A stretch of DNA of 64,000 nt, taken from positions 1 through 64,000 of the forward strand of contig JAXGGA010002357.1 in the NCBI GenBank assembly GCA_038373865.1, written 5' to 3'. Shown here piece by piece: positions 22,724 through 34,596 of this stretch (positions are counted from its first letter, which is position 1; each line of letters begins with the position of its first letter). The DNA is from Uloborus plumipes. Taxonomy: Eukaryota; Arthropoda; Arachnida; Araneae; Uloboridae. A program made the translations under genes and the position numbers. The notes beneath the pieces were generated by a model. It did not search any database and was not told where the DNA came from. It saw only the letters and a program-made list of their open reading frames with translations.

Positions 22724-23466
22724 ATTTCACGGAAAAATAATACTCACGAGCTTTGCAACACGCTTTTAATACAAGCCTTATTTGCATGTTCTGAGTGACG
22801 CCAGCTGCGCCACACTTATGCGCGGAGCGCGAAATTTCAATCGATGTCATATTTCAGTTGTATAAACACGCCTACCAAATTTCGTTTCTCTAGCGCAAGT
22901 CTTTCTTGGTGTTGGGATTTTTTTTCCGTCAGTGTATATACAAAAATCGTCTTTACGTCCTTGTTCTCGTTTTGCCTTTGTATTATTATTCATGTTTTTT
23001 ATGTTGCTCAAAATTATTTTTCAGTTTATTCTTTTAATTTGTTCGTCAAAATTTAAAATTTCATTCCTTTGTTAGTTTTGGCATATCTGTTTAAAATTCT
23101 TGATGTTTAATTTAATAACTCCTTAAACAATTTATTTTTATAGCACCCTTTTCTGCTCTATAACAATCGTGGGACTCATTATAGTCCAACAAGGAAATTG
23201 CGCTAAAAAATTCAGTAAAACCAACCATCCAAAAACAAACAAACAAAGAAAAAAAGAATGTTTGTGGGATTTTGAGAGAGTTAAGTAGCCTCGATGCTCT
23301 TTTTTCTAAGTTCACAAAAAAGGTTTTCAGTCGATGCCTTATTAAGAAAACTAGAAAAAAATTTTATGACGAACAAATGCACTGTTTTTAGTTGAAATTT
23401 CGGTCTGATTTTCCCAAAATCACCTTTTCGGAGTGTATATTTACGCGAACAGCTCTTGCAAAAAAT

Positions 23467-23620
23467 TGTAAGGGCCATGCTCCACATCGACGTAAAGCAG
23501 AAAAAATAGGCAGAAGCGTAAAATGGATTCAATGGTGTTCCTATGGAAAGTACCCGGATTTTCGGTTTCTGCCTTCAGTTTCGGTCGCGTTTTACGCTGA
23601 TGTGGAGCATGGCCCTTACT
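23467..23620. mobile_element. Small foldback MITE
   Basis: Inverted copies of AAGGGCCATGCTCCACATC with adjoining CGTAAA (about 23469-23496 and 23590-23617) flank a core of about 90 bp. Flanking bases GTA/TAC are consistent with TA insertion but do not settle the boundaries. Non-coding. Confidence 0.65.
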
Positions 23621-23663
23621 GTATGTATTTGAAACGTTGCAAAAATAGCAGTAGATTATATTA

Positions 23664-25129
23664 CAGTGCGTCCCAAAAGTTTAGAGACAACAAGGTTTCA
23701 AAGTTTTACGAAAAAAAAAAAGAAACAACGATTCTAATACTAAATATGAATTTAATTATACAATCACAGATTTTGTGATAATAATAATTACTCAAATTTT
23801 ACTGTCCCAAAAATTTACATGCAGCTCATTATATTAATGTTAACATTCAAAATTTTAAGCCGTTTTTTCTAATAACTTCAAAAACGCGATCAGGCATACT
23901 TAAAATAAGATTTTGAAGAACTTCTGGCTTTAATGAAAACCGCAGCCTAAGATCTTGAACTGTTGTAAACTGTCTTCCATTAGCGTATACATCTCTCGCG
24001 AGTATTCCCCATAGGTTTTCTATTGGGTTTAGGCTGGCCATTCCATAACAGTTACTTGATTTTGTCTAAACCATTGCATTGTTGAATTAGAAGTGTGAAT
24101 GGAACAATTGTCTTGCTGGAATAACCATTCTTCCCCACCTAGCAACTTTCCAAATGGCAGTAACTGTACATTAAGAGTTCTCTGATAGTCTTCGGAGCAT
24201 TGGCGACCTTTCAAAAAAGCAATATCGGTTGTTCCATTGAAAGAAAATGCTTCCTACACCATGAGTGAACCTCCTCCTTGTTGCCTGCTCAAAAAGGTTC
24301 GGGGTTCCTTGCGAATATCGTGCCAGTAATGTGCCCAACCATCCGGGGTATCTAAATTGAACTTTTTTTCAATAACTAAAAATAACACTTAACCATTCAT
24401 TTGTCCAATTCATGTGATTACGAGCCCACTGAACACGACCGTTTTTATGCCGACTTGTTAACCTCGGCGAACGACGAAATTTGCGATATTCAAGAAATGC
24501 ACTTGCCTGCAGCCGTCGATGTAATGTTGATTTTGACACTGAAAAGCTTATTTCTTTACAAACGGACCGTGTTGACAGATTCTCGGTCGAAACTAATTTC
24601 AAAATCTCTCTGTCTTGCCGCTTAGTTGTTTTCTTTGGTCGTCCAGAACGAAATTTGGATTCAAAACTATTATCTTTTGACAAGATTTGATAAATACCAG
24701 CCCTACTGCGTCCAAATTTACGTGCAATGTCCACTACTTTCCATCCATGAGCTTTCAAACGATAGATTTTCAAAATTTGCGTTTTAGAAAACTGCCCATT
24801 GCGAGGCATCTTGACCAATCTTTAGAAACGGAAACACGTGTTTGTTTTTATGTCAGAAAACTTGTGCGTCACAAGTAAATGACCTTGAAATATGCAAATT
24901 TTGAATACCAATACTTAAATCGGCTAACGATTGTTTATATACTTTTGGGACATCATTTTTTCGATTATATTTTTTAAAATTAAATCTATGATCAGTAAGA
25001 GTTGCTCAAGTGTTTTAATAATTTTTTGAAGTCATTAAATGTTTGCATAAATCATTTTGTTTCGTTTACTCGTTTAATTAGCTTGTGGTTTCAAAAACGT
25101 AGTTGTCTATAAACTTTTGGGACGCACTG
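23664..25129 (-). mobile_element. Degenerate Tc3-like mariner/Tc1 transposon
   Basis: A 1466-bp element with matching TIRs, CAGTGCGTCCCAAAAGTTTA at both ends. Over the first 28 bp there is one mismatch (AGAGACAA against ATAGACAA). It is flanked by TA at 23662-23663 and 25130-25131. It contains one minus-strand transposase with a helix-turn-helix half that is still open and a damaged catalytic half. The clean ends suggest a younger insertion than the Tc1-like element just to the left. Confidence 0.93.
23847..24818 (-). pseudogene. Tc3-like transposase pseudogene
   Basis: It starts with MVKMPRNGQFSKTQILKIY (ATG at 24818). A helix-turn-helix follows (HGWKVVDIARKFGRSRAGIY), then a second DNA-binding part (TRSVCKEISFSVSKSTLHRR) and the conserved RLTSRHKNGRVQWARNHMNW. 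The block that should give the first catalytic Asp reads FSY followed by a stop instead of the usual FSDE. A shifted frame then supplies DGWAHYWHDIRKEPRTF and, further on, LKGRQCSEDY. The second Asp is in LFQQDNCSIHTSN (24029-24214). The C-terminal block LNPIENLWGILARDVYANGR (23847-24041) is in another frame and lacks several residues that normally precede LNPIEN. The protein is inactive. Confidence 0.9.
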
Positions 25130-25131
25130 TA

Positions 25132-26176
25132 TTGTGCAGTAAACTTCGACAACTAAACGTACATTATTTATTTTTTAACAATAAAGATCGAAATTAGGAG
25201 AAAAAATCAAAAGTTTACGGGAAAAAAAATTGGCTCTAATATTTGTTTTTAAGCTTTTACTTATAGTTTTAGAGGTTTATTCTACTTTCCGCTATCCAAA
25301 AAAATTTAGACATAAAAAGTTAGCTACTTGGAACTAACTTGAGCACATTAAAAGTTAAGGATATGTTAGTTTTTGCAGTAAAAATGTTAATTAAAAAAAA
25401 AAAAAAAAAAGAAAGAAAGAAAGGTAACTTTTCTTTTTCTACCTATAAAATGGTAGTCAAAAATCATGTTACACTAAATAACTTTGTCAAATTTTAGTTA
25501 AGAGCAATGAATATTGAAGAAAAAAAATACGTTGGGATCTTGTGTACCTTAAATAATTCAAAGAGCTCCTAACTCGTGTGTTTAATCTTAGAATTGATTT
25601 TATTAATAAAATATTAATCTAATTAAAGTCCACTATAGAGGCAATTTGCTGCTTAGGGAAATTGTCCGAATAATGAACTTCTCGTAGTTTCATGTAACTA
25701 CTGATGCTAAGAATAACTCATTGGACGGAGCATGATTTCAGGTAATTTTGTTTGGGTTAGAGTTCAATACGGATACTTGGGGGGGGGGGGGTGCTTAAAG
25801 TATTCAGGCTGACTATACTTTCTTTTTAACCATTGAGGGGAAGGTATCAACGAAGCTAAGGAAGAGATCCACGCCATTCTTATGACTTTGTTGCGCTTTC
25901 TATCAAATAAATATTAGGCTATATCCGCTGCAGGGGCAAATATACCGTCCGAAGGGTAAATATGAGTATCAAATTTCTTTAGCATTGTCCTTAAGTACAC
26001 CCCCTGTACCGATGATATTCTACACCTGAAAGAAAAAGAATACTTTTACTGCACAGTTCACTTTTTTTGAAATCCGTTTACTTTACACTACTGAAACTTG
26101 CTGAACTCTACATGTTTCATCCGATAGTATACCTATGAGTATACCTATAGGGTAATTCAGGCTTATCCGAACTGCC
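25132..26176. other. Non-coding stretch with homopolymer tracts
   Basis: Contains an A-rich tract with GAAA repeats (25390-25423) and a run of 13 G (25779-25791). No gene recognised. Confidence 0.55.
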
Positions 26177-26566
26177 GGCAAAAAAGCTTCAAGGGCACGT
26201 TTACGCAGTAAGAACGTGCGTTAACGTACCCCGTTGTTAAAGCGAACGAAATTTAATAAATTTTTTGCTCATACGAATACTGTTCTCAAACAAGGATAAA
26301 GTTTGGCTAATATTCATATACTTGTGTATTTTTATCTAAACATTCTTAGTTCAAAATAAGCGGCAATAAATTCAACACAAAATTTACTCAAGTTGGCAGA
26401 AAATAGGTTATTCTCCCCAGATGCTACACCAAAGCTGGACGGAAGCTAAAAAACTTGTGAGAATACTTGCTAGGGACCAGCATCAATCTGTCACTACTGG
26501 TGACACACCAACTATAACCCATTTCGAAAAAAGGGTACTGCGTAAACGTGCTTCGGTCTACACTAA
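26177..26566. mobile_element. Truncated copy of the 9.4-kb MITE family
   Basis: This plus-strand segment matches the reverse complement of about 9383-9740. Shared stretches include GCACGTTTACGCAGTAAGAA, CGAATACTGTTCTCAAACA and GACCAGCATCAATCTGTCAC. The end near the right TIR is degenerate (CGGTCTACACTAAG for CGGTCTACCCTAA), and the other half of the 843-bp element is missing. A short frame here (26421-26627) overlaps the shared segment and is probably not a gene. Confidence 0.75.
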
Positions 26567-27231
26567 GCAATTTTTAGATTACGAGGAAATAAACCGTAAG
26601 AAAAAGCATTATTATATTTATTCTTAATTGAATATATAGATACTAAGGTGGGTTGAGCTTAATTTTTTTAAAAATCTAAAATAACAGTGGTGGGCAAAAT
26701 TGTGTACTGGCATCAACTGTTTCGTAAAAAATGTAATCTCCCTGCCAGGCCCTTGAAGTTTTGCCAAATATGGAAAAAAAAGTATTTTCAAAAATATTTC
26801 AAATTCTTATGTATGAAATTTTTTAATCTTCAGTAGTGAAAATAGTAGCCCAGGTAAGACTTTTTGCTCATCAAAAACAATATTCTAGTCTCGTATAATA
26901 TTTAGGTCCTTTGCTGAGCCAGAGAAATTTGTACTGCTTTCAATTTCGATATTTGAACTCTTCGAAGCAAAATTTTTATTTAACATATTTTTTTTAAAAT
27001 AAAGTAATTAAAAATATTTTTTATTAAATATAATAACACTACAAAATAGCTCGTCTGTACCAATCGTACCTTTTCTGTATCTATATAGCCAAACCATTCC
27101 ATTTAAGCCACCTATATCTTCTCCACCTCAACATCAACTGAGGGCAAACCTACTCTTGAAAAATGTTACAGTAGACATAACCATTTGTAATTCTCCGCTT
27201 TACGTTAAGATAAATGACGGGCAGTGCTCCT
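26567..27231. other. Non-coding stretch, nothing recognised
   Basis: AT-rich sequence without motif, ORF or repeat that I could identify. Confidence 0.5.
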
Positions 27232-27233
27232 TA

Positions 27234-28625
27234 CACTGTAAAAACTACGGGTGACGCAGGGGTGCCAATAAGAAAGCTTGGGTGAAAGCAAGGTGCCACG
27301 GGGTGCCACAGCGAATTTGAAATGCTCTTACCGCACTAAAAAGCCTCCCATCGGCACCCTTTGGGGTGAATGAAGCTTGCGCATGCTCAGTGAGACATCT
27401 CGCCGTACCAAAAGGCACCTTTGACAGAATGCGCCTGCGCGAGGTCTCATCATCATCATCAACCATTTGAATGGCGGACATCTTGTTTACGTCGACACGA
27501 CAGAATTTTCGGCACAGTGTTTTCACAGTCTTGGATTTCACCTTGAGTTTATTGCAAAAATGGATTAATTCTTCATATTAGTCTTCGAATTCTCACGTAA
27601 GTACATGCATTTGATAATAGTTCTAAGAATTTCCAACATATTTGTACAATCATTGCAAAGTGTACGAACGGAAATTTATCTCTGTGCAGCGAATCTCTTT
27701 TGCCGTGCAGATACAAACAAGCAGCAGAACGCAAAGGGAAGGAAAAAAAAAGTAACTCTGAATGACTCTTTCTTTCTTTCTTATTTGTTTTTATCATACG
27801 TATATGTATATGCTATTTTAATGCCATGCATTTCGTGCTGTCGCTAATATCTTTCGTTGGCGTTATTGATAACAAATGCTGAGTTCGTTATTGCCAGAGC
27901 TTACTTTTTTTGTTCCATCAGTTGAATTGATCCTTAAAATATATTTCGATTTTTAATCTGTCGAGAAACTTGACGTTTAACAAACACTGCTTTTCAAATA
28001 CCCCATATCTTTTATTCCATAAAGATATTTAAATGTCGAACTATACATACCTGTTAATATGTTACCCTTGATTAAAATTTTATAAGTTAATGAAGCGATT
28101 CAATTTTTTATTGATAGAATGATACAACTGAATATTTTTGATTGTTTTTGAAAGGGATCTATAAAATACCTTCCCTCTTCATTTTCGGTACAGATAATGC
28201 TGCAGTAAATGTCAATAGCATTTTAAAACTACTGAGTTTAATTCAAGTCACGAATTCTTTTAAAATACGTTGGAAAGTCTGAACTGTGAGAAAATGCCTT
28301 AAATTACAAGTTTCGATCATTTTCAAATCGGAATTCAAGGTGAAAATGTACCAAGACTTTGTGAATAAAAGCAATAAATAAAAGTAAACACAATTGAAAA
28401 ACAAAAACGCACACAGCACAGAGGGGATCTGCAATAGTGAACAGTGAGGGTGCCATTATGCTCTCTTATACAGTTCCATCTTTCACCCGCGCTGCTCGTT
28501 GAATTGAGGGTGCCAGTTTTTCACCCAAGCCAAGGGTGAAATCTCGGCACCCTACTGGGTGCCGCTCCTGTTACAAGCGTTTCACCCCGGAAAGGTGCCA
28601 ATTGCAACCATTAGTTTTAACAGTG
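27234..28625. mobile_element. 1.39-kb CACTG-ended element with GGTGCCA words
   Basis: The ends are CACTGTAAAAACTA (27234) and, in reverse complement, CACTGTTAAAACTA (28625), flanked by TA on both sides (27232-27233 and 28626-28627). Both subterminal regions are crowded with the words GGTGCCA and GGGTGAAA in both orientations: about 27254-27365 on the left and 28446-28602 on the right. The interior has no recognisable transposase; the longest frame (27245-27541, minus) overlaps the word region and has no known motif. The first eleven bases match those of the ACTGTAAAA-word MITEs, so the two families may share a transposase. Confidence 0.75.
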
Positions 28626-28627
28626 TA

Positions 28628-31600
28628 GTGTTGAAAAAAAAAAAAACTTGTGCAACATTTTTAAAGAGCATCGAATTTCTTCAAAATTAACTTACCTGAA
28701 CGAACTCATACCGTTAACTCGATATGATTTTTTAAAACTTCAATACTCTTTTACTCCGATCAATCTGTACTGATTAAAGTTGTGATGCTATTTGTATCTT
28801 GTTTTACAAAATTGATGACTGATATATGAGAGATTTTAACGTATTTTCGATTGTTTGATGTGTAATGTGTTTAGTATGTACTTTTGCTTAGTATGTAATG
28901 TGTTTAATAGCTATTGCTGTTTAGTATGCAATGTGTTTTGTACACATATACATTGGTGTTTAGTATGCAATATGTTTTACATACATACGCACTGGTGCTT
29001 TGGTGTTTAGCATGCAATATGTTTTGCTTGCACATGCATTGGTGTTTAGTATGCAATGTTTTTAGAATGTATATTTGTTTTATTACACTAGAAAAATGCT
29101 GATTTAATAATAGCTAGTAATTTCAGCATAATCCTGAGTTATTTGTTTTGCACTTTTTTAATAGTATTATTCATACAGAAGTTTTAAAGGAGTGAAAGTT
29201 TAACTTTTGAAAAGTTAAATAAAAAGAAATAAACATTTCTTCCATCGAGTTTCTTCTTGAAAATAAACGTCAAGACCAAAACGGAGCCAGTAATCCTCAC
29301 AAAGTAGACTTTGTGACTAAAAACTTTTGCAAGTCTGAAACAAGTGAATTTAAGGACTCGTTATGTAGCCAGAAAAAGGATTTAGCTTTAAAGATTATTT
29401 TAAATGGAGTTTTTAAAGTTTTGAGGGTGTAATGCATGACGTAGCTAGATAATATTGAATAACTTCACAGCATACTTGGCATTTACAAGTATTTCTTAAT
29501 TACATTGTTGCACTCGATATTTGAAAGATAAATTTGATAAGCTTTAAAAAGTAAGTAGTTCCTAAAATTTATTTGATCCAAAACTGTTGGGTGGGGGGGG
29601 GTAAGCACAGTGGGACAGTTTTCATTTCTTTTATAATTATTTATGTAATTTTCATTCTAAAAAATACAATTGTGAAATTTGATTATAGAACTCTTTAGCT
29701 ATCACTGATATTTGTTTCACAATTTTCTCTTCTTCTATTCCTGTAAAAAATGTATATGACTGCTATTATGCGATAGATTGTAAGAATAAAATTATCATGC
29801 TAGTTCCAAAAGCTAAAGCTCCCATGCTAGTTCCCGAGACATAAAAATTGACAGGTGAATTTATGTAAAATTTAACAGAGTGCTACTGAAACTTAAATAA
29901 TATTACCATCCACATTGTTAAAAATTCGGGAGAAAAAGTTAACGTAAATCTTACTGTAAAATTGAATATTTACAATACGAAGAGAATTTTGCAGTGAATT
30001 TTACCGGAAGGGAATTAAACGATTGCAGTGTCAATCGGTGCATAAAACTTATGGTGCGAAACACAGATAATTTGTCTTTCCTCTTTCAATTCCTATTCAC
30101 TTTAGGAGTTAGTGAGTCGTTCTTCAAATAATGAGACGGCCGATTTGCGAATACCACTGCATTATTTTTCATCCGTGCAAATAGCCGAGCGTATATTGTT
30201 ATTATTATTACCGTAAAAATTTACAACAAATTAGGATTTTACGATAAAAAGTACTGTCAACATAGATGGTAGTACTATTCACCGAAAAAATTCAAGAATT
30301 TGTTTTGCAGTATAGTAGTGAGGGCTGGTGTATTTTACAGAAAGAACCTACCACTTCTTCTGCGATAAATTTCAATGTGAAGAGAAAATCGACAAATATT
30401 AGAGAAAGGCACCAAAACTGACATAGGTATAGTAAACCGACATACCAGTGTCTTTCTGCTATAAGTGACTCTAGTAAAGTTACTTGTAGCAGATATTATA
30501 AGTGACTCTAGTGGTGACACTAGTGATTCTTCTATATAAGGGAATCTAGTTGAGCAACTTAAAAGCATTCGTTTGTCTGTTTATTATACCTATTTTATTT
30601 TTTGGGACTTTCTTCTAATGTAAAATGATGAGCAGATTAGTATACATCAAAAAAAAAAAAAATTATAATTTTCATAATCCTATGCTCTAAGTTTGCTCTC
30701 ATAATTTATTTTCTTTCGAAATGAACCCTCAAACTAATATACTATAAGTAATTAAATTTTAATGATTTAATTATAACTAATTATATAAGTTGCATGAACA
30801 ACAATATTTTATTGCTTGTTCAATATTCTAAATTTACTTTATTATGATAATATATATATATTACATTATTCCATTAAAAGAGCATTTTGCAGCACCCCAG
30901 TTCTGAAAACAAGTGTGAGTGCTTCCTACAATAACAATTAACGTGTAGCATTTTAACTAACTTTGAGTAACTTGGGAATTTCGTGGCGTGTAACTTAGGG
31001 AGTTGAAAAGTTGAAGTGTTTGTCATATATTAAAGGCTTCACGCTGTTTACTAGACCTGAACTTTAAAGTTACCCATATAGCTGTTTCCAAGAGAATATT
31101 CCTTAACAATTGACTCGGACGTGTTGACACCAGCATAATAAACGTCTCGCCTTTTGAGTCTTAAGTCTCGGTAGGTAATGCCCAATTTCTCAGCAGCTAA
31201 TTGCTGCGCTCAAACATTTTGAAATATGTTTTCGGGCTCTTAGTTTAATACCCAAATTTATTTTGAAAGAAATGTTTATGATTTCCAAAAAAATGTAGCA
31301 TCATAAAAAGTGTTTTACTTAGAAGTAAGAAAATAATAAAGAGCATGTTAAAAAAATAACGTTTTTATCAATCGGAAATCCAAGCGATATTAAACACAGA
31401 AAAAAAAAAATAAAGCTTAAACCCATAGACCTTAAAAAAAAACATAAAAAAAAGCTGGGGTTTAACGTTCGATGTCGATAAATTGCCGCTTTGCCAAATC
31501 TCTCGGGAACACGTATTAAACTACACAGATTAAAGAGGCGTTAAAAAGTAGAGCGATTTTAGACAATTTTTGGTAACGTGAGAAGAAAGAGGAAGTTGGG

Positions 31601-33923
31601 ACTCCCTCACGATTTGTTTTTCAAAATAGAAGTATAATTTATACTATCTGCAAGAACACTGGGAGTCTAGGCTCCTCCAGGAGTTTTCCGAAATTGAATT
31701 TTTTAAAATACAATGTTCGGTGATTATAGGAAATGTCCGGGGTCTTATTTAGAAAATTTTTTGACATTGAAGGCTAAAAATTGCGATTCTAGGTCATATT
31801 TGAAGACGTTGAGGAAATATAATGGGTTCAGCTGCAACGATAGAACAGCCCTCCCCCCCCCCAATCCAGATATTTACAACGAGGAAGAGCTCTTTGTAAC
31901 CTGGCATTTTTAGATAAAGTTTCAATTTGCTTATGAACTAATAAGGCTATAAAAAATCTTAGTAATAGAATTTTAATAGATAAAAGAATCTCTAACTATT
32001 GAACTACAGAAAGTTTTTCAAGCATAGAGCAGGAATCGTTCATCTTCTCTGAGTCACTTGCAACCATCAAATCAAGCATTATTTTGAGCTTCGAATTCCC
32101 CCTCCCCTCTCCTCAGAAATGTGTCACTGGGAAGAAGGTACAGAATCCGATTAAAGGTACTGGAGGGCCCTTCTCGATGAACTAGGTGAGCCGATATCAG
32201 GTGATCAACTATTTCCTCAAAATATTCTTTGAGGTCAAAGAGCGTCCCACAAGTTACGTAAGAAGAAGAAAAAGGGACTAAATAAGGGAGAAAATCTTAA
32301 TTGTCTTTTTTATTTAAGTATTAGACCAGCACTGAAACAAGTTCAGTCATTTGGGCAGCAAAAGCAAAGGACTCTAGACCATAGTTTAGTCCGACCGTTC
32401 GGTAATCAGGCTTTGCTCATAGAATCGTATCTAAAACTGATATTTTTCTTTTTTAAGCTCGAATAGCTTGTGTGTGTGCTATTATGAATTTCAAATGTTG
32501 ACAAAACGCGCTTTCTTTTTTGACATAACTTCTCATAACATAACTTCCCTCGCTGTGTACGCCCCTACACTCTGGAGTGTATTTTAATTTGTGAATAATC
32601 AAAAAACTTATCATTTCAACAGAAAATACTTTAATGCTTATAGTATTTGATTTTAGAAAATTATACATGTTTTAGTACGCATTGTAATTTTAATATTGAT
32701 GCATTTTAAAACTATTAGTAGTCGAACAAATGAATGTGGAATTTATTGGGGATTTGTGAACTTGGGTGTCATAAAAATGAAAGGTAAGGACTGGTGATTG
32801 GAAATAGAAAGTTTAATTGAACTTGGACTTATGGAACCTGTGTGAAATAAAATTGAAAGCTAAAAACTGGTGATTGGGAATAGAAAATTTATAAGAAAAA
32901 TTGGAAGTACAAAACTTTTTTGTAAGCTGTGAACTTTTTCCAAACTATGTCTGTATTAAGATTGAATCTATTGTAATAAAAATAGGAGTTGAATTTTTTC
33001 ATCACCCTATTAATGTAAACATGTTTACAAATAATACTATACTTATTATTCAGCTTTATCAAAGGGAACTGAAATGAAATTTTCTTTAAGTTTATACAAA
33101 TAATTCATGTCTACTTTATTCAGGGATTGATTACTATATTCGTTGCTATTAAGATGTAACTTTAGAAGAAAGTTTTCATCTTTCATCGCGTTTTCATCTT
33201 CTTAAGTCGTACCTTTAGAATATAGTCAAATCATTTTTTTTACTTGAAACTTAGATCCGTTTGTTATTCTTTGGAAAATTTTAAAGCTAACTGCATGTAC
33301 TGGGAATATTGCCTAGTTGTATTGGATAATGATCACCATGTTTGGAACTACTTAAAATCATTGAACCACATCTTCATGTTTTTCAGGTCTTAATAAGCTT
33401 GAGAATTATGATAATATAAATAATATTTTTCTTCTATAAGTATCTTATTTTTTGAACTGTAAGGAATGTGCACTGTATAAGACATCTTTGCTTAAATGGA
33501 GATGTTGCAAAGCGAAAGCGATATCACAGTATTCAAAAAACAATCGTGTAGTTGACTTTATTTTGCGATGAAAAACAAAACATTTCCCTCTATCCGTATT
33601 TACTGTTACTTTACGTAATGGTGCACGGCATTTCATATTTTGACTATAGGAGATTAGACTAAATGCAAAATATTTGTCTACAAAATTGATCAGGCTCACT
33701 TAGAATTATTATCATTTCGAATATTGCACTAAATTTGTCAAATATTACAACCCCCTCTCCGAAATAAGCAAATATAAAATAGAATTCACACCTGTTTTTT
33801 TCTTTATCGCTGTGATTTTGATTTTGTATACGCGTTGGTACACATTTAAAAGTTGCTGCAGCATTAACTTCCCAATAATAACTAAAGAAGTCCCTGAAGT
33901 TAAATATTCAAGGCATAAGTATG
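28628..33923. other. Long non-coding stretch
   Basis: No gene recognised in over 5 kb. It contains a small tandem repeat (listed separately), runs of 9 G (29593-29601) and 10 C (31853-31862), a short (TA)n near 30850 and scattered poly-A. Translations show no family motif. Confidence 0.55.
28881..29060. repeat. Irregular tandem repeat, about 39 bp
   Basis: TTTAGTATGCAATGTGTTTT and close variants recur at about 28920, 28959, 29006 and 29044, spaced 38-47 bp apart. Spacer sequences such as ACATACATTGGTG also repeat. One spacer contains an extra TGGTGCTT. An open frame over the repeat is a by-product of the repeat. Confidence 0.75.
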
Positions 33924-34596
33924 TTAAGGCTACAGTGGACAAATAAAATTGATTTTTTTCAATTATTGATTTTTACGTCTAAAATTTTGTGTGCTTGTAT
34001 TATTGTATATTAACGACATCTAAAAGCATAAAAAAACACAAATTAGTGCAAAAACAGTGAATACTTTTTTTCAAATTTCAAATTTAAATATTTTTTTAAC
34101 AAAACTTCAAAATGTTACAGGCGTCACAATTTTTTTTCAAACTTTGAATTTCCACTTAATTTCCAATCGTTAGGCATGATGACACAAAACAATGCATTAT
34201 ATGCAATGTTTTATGAGATAGTTTATAAAAGATGGCTGAAAACAAAAAAAATCAGTTAAAAAAATCATATGAATTTTCATTTTCAGCCATCTTTTATAAA
34301 CTAGCACATAAAACATTGCATGTAATGCATTGTTTTATGCAATGATGCCTAATGATTGGAAATTAAGTGGAAATTCAAAGTTTGAAAAAAAATTGCGAAG
34401 CCTGGAACATTTTGAAGTTTTGTTAAAAAATATTTAAATTTGAAATTTGAAAAAAAGTATTCACTGTTTTTGCACTAATTAGTGCTTATTTATGCTTTTA
34501 GATGTAGTAAATATACAATAATACAAGCACACAAAGTTTTAGACGTATAAATCAATAATTGAAAAAATCGATTTTATTTGTCCACTGTAGCCTTAA
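33924..34596. mobile_element. Near-perfect foldback element, TTAA-flanked
   Basis: Two arms of about 310 bp are inverted copies around a short spacer (about 34232-34275). The ends read TTAAGGCTACAGTGGACAAA and its complement. TTAA sits at both extremities (33924-33927 and 34593-34596), as piggyBac-type insertion would leave. A Tc1-like reading (TA plus CAGTGG) is equally possible because the TTAAGGC is itself part of the palindrome. It has no coding capacity. A transcript would fold into a long double-stranded hairpin. Confidence 0.85.

Larger units (their letters stand above)
18679..22934 (-). mobile_element. Degenerate Tc1-like transposon swollen by a 177-bp array
   Basis: The TIRs are CACTGGCGGAAAAAAATCCC at 18679 and, in reverse complement, CACTGACGGAAAAAAAATCC at 22934. 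Similarity continues for about 60 bp through CAACACCAAGAAA to GAAATGAAATTTGG. TA flanks both ends (18677-18678 and 22935-22936). The total length is 4256 bp; subtracting 16 extra units of 177 bp leaves 1424 bp, a normal Tc1 length. The array occupies the side that holds the transposase C-terminus and the inner part of the left TIR. The transposase (minus strand) is dead. Confidence 0.92.

Noticed and set aside
23392..23778. 128-codon plus-strand open frame
   Set aside because: It crosses the small foldback MITE and the left TIR of the Tc3-like element, so it is accidental.
27245..27541. 98-codon minus-strand open frame as a transposase fragment
   Set aside because: It overlaps the subterminal word cluster of the CACTG element and contains no DDE or zinc-finger motif.
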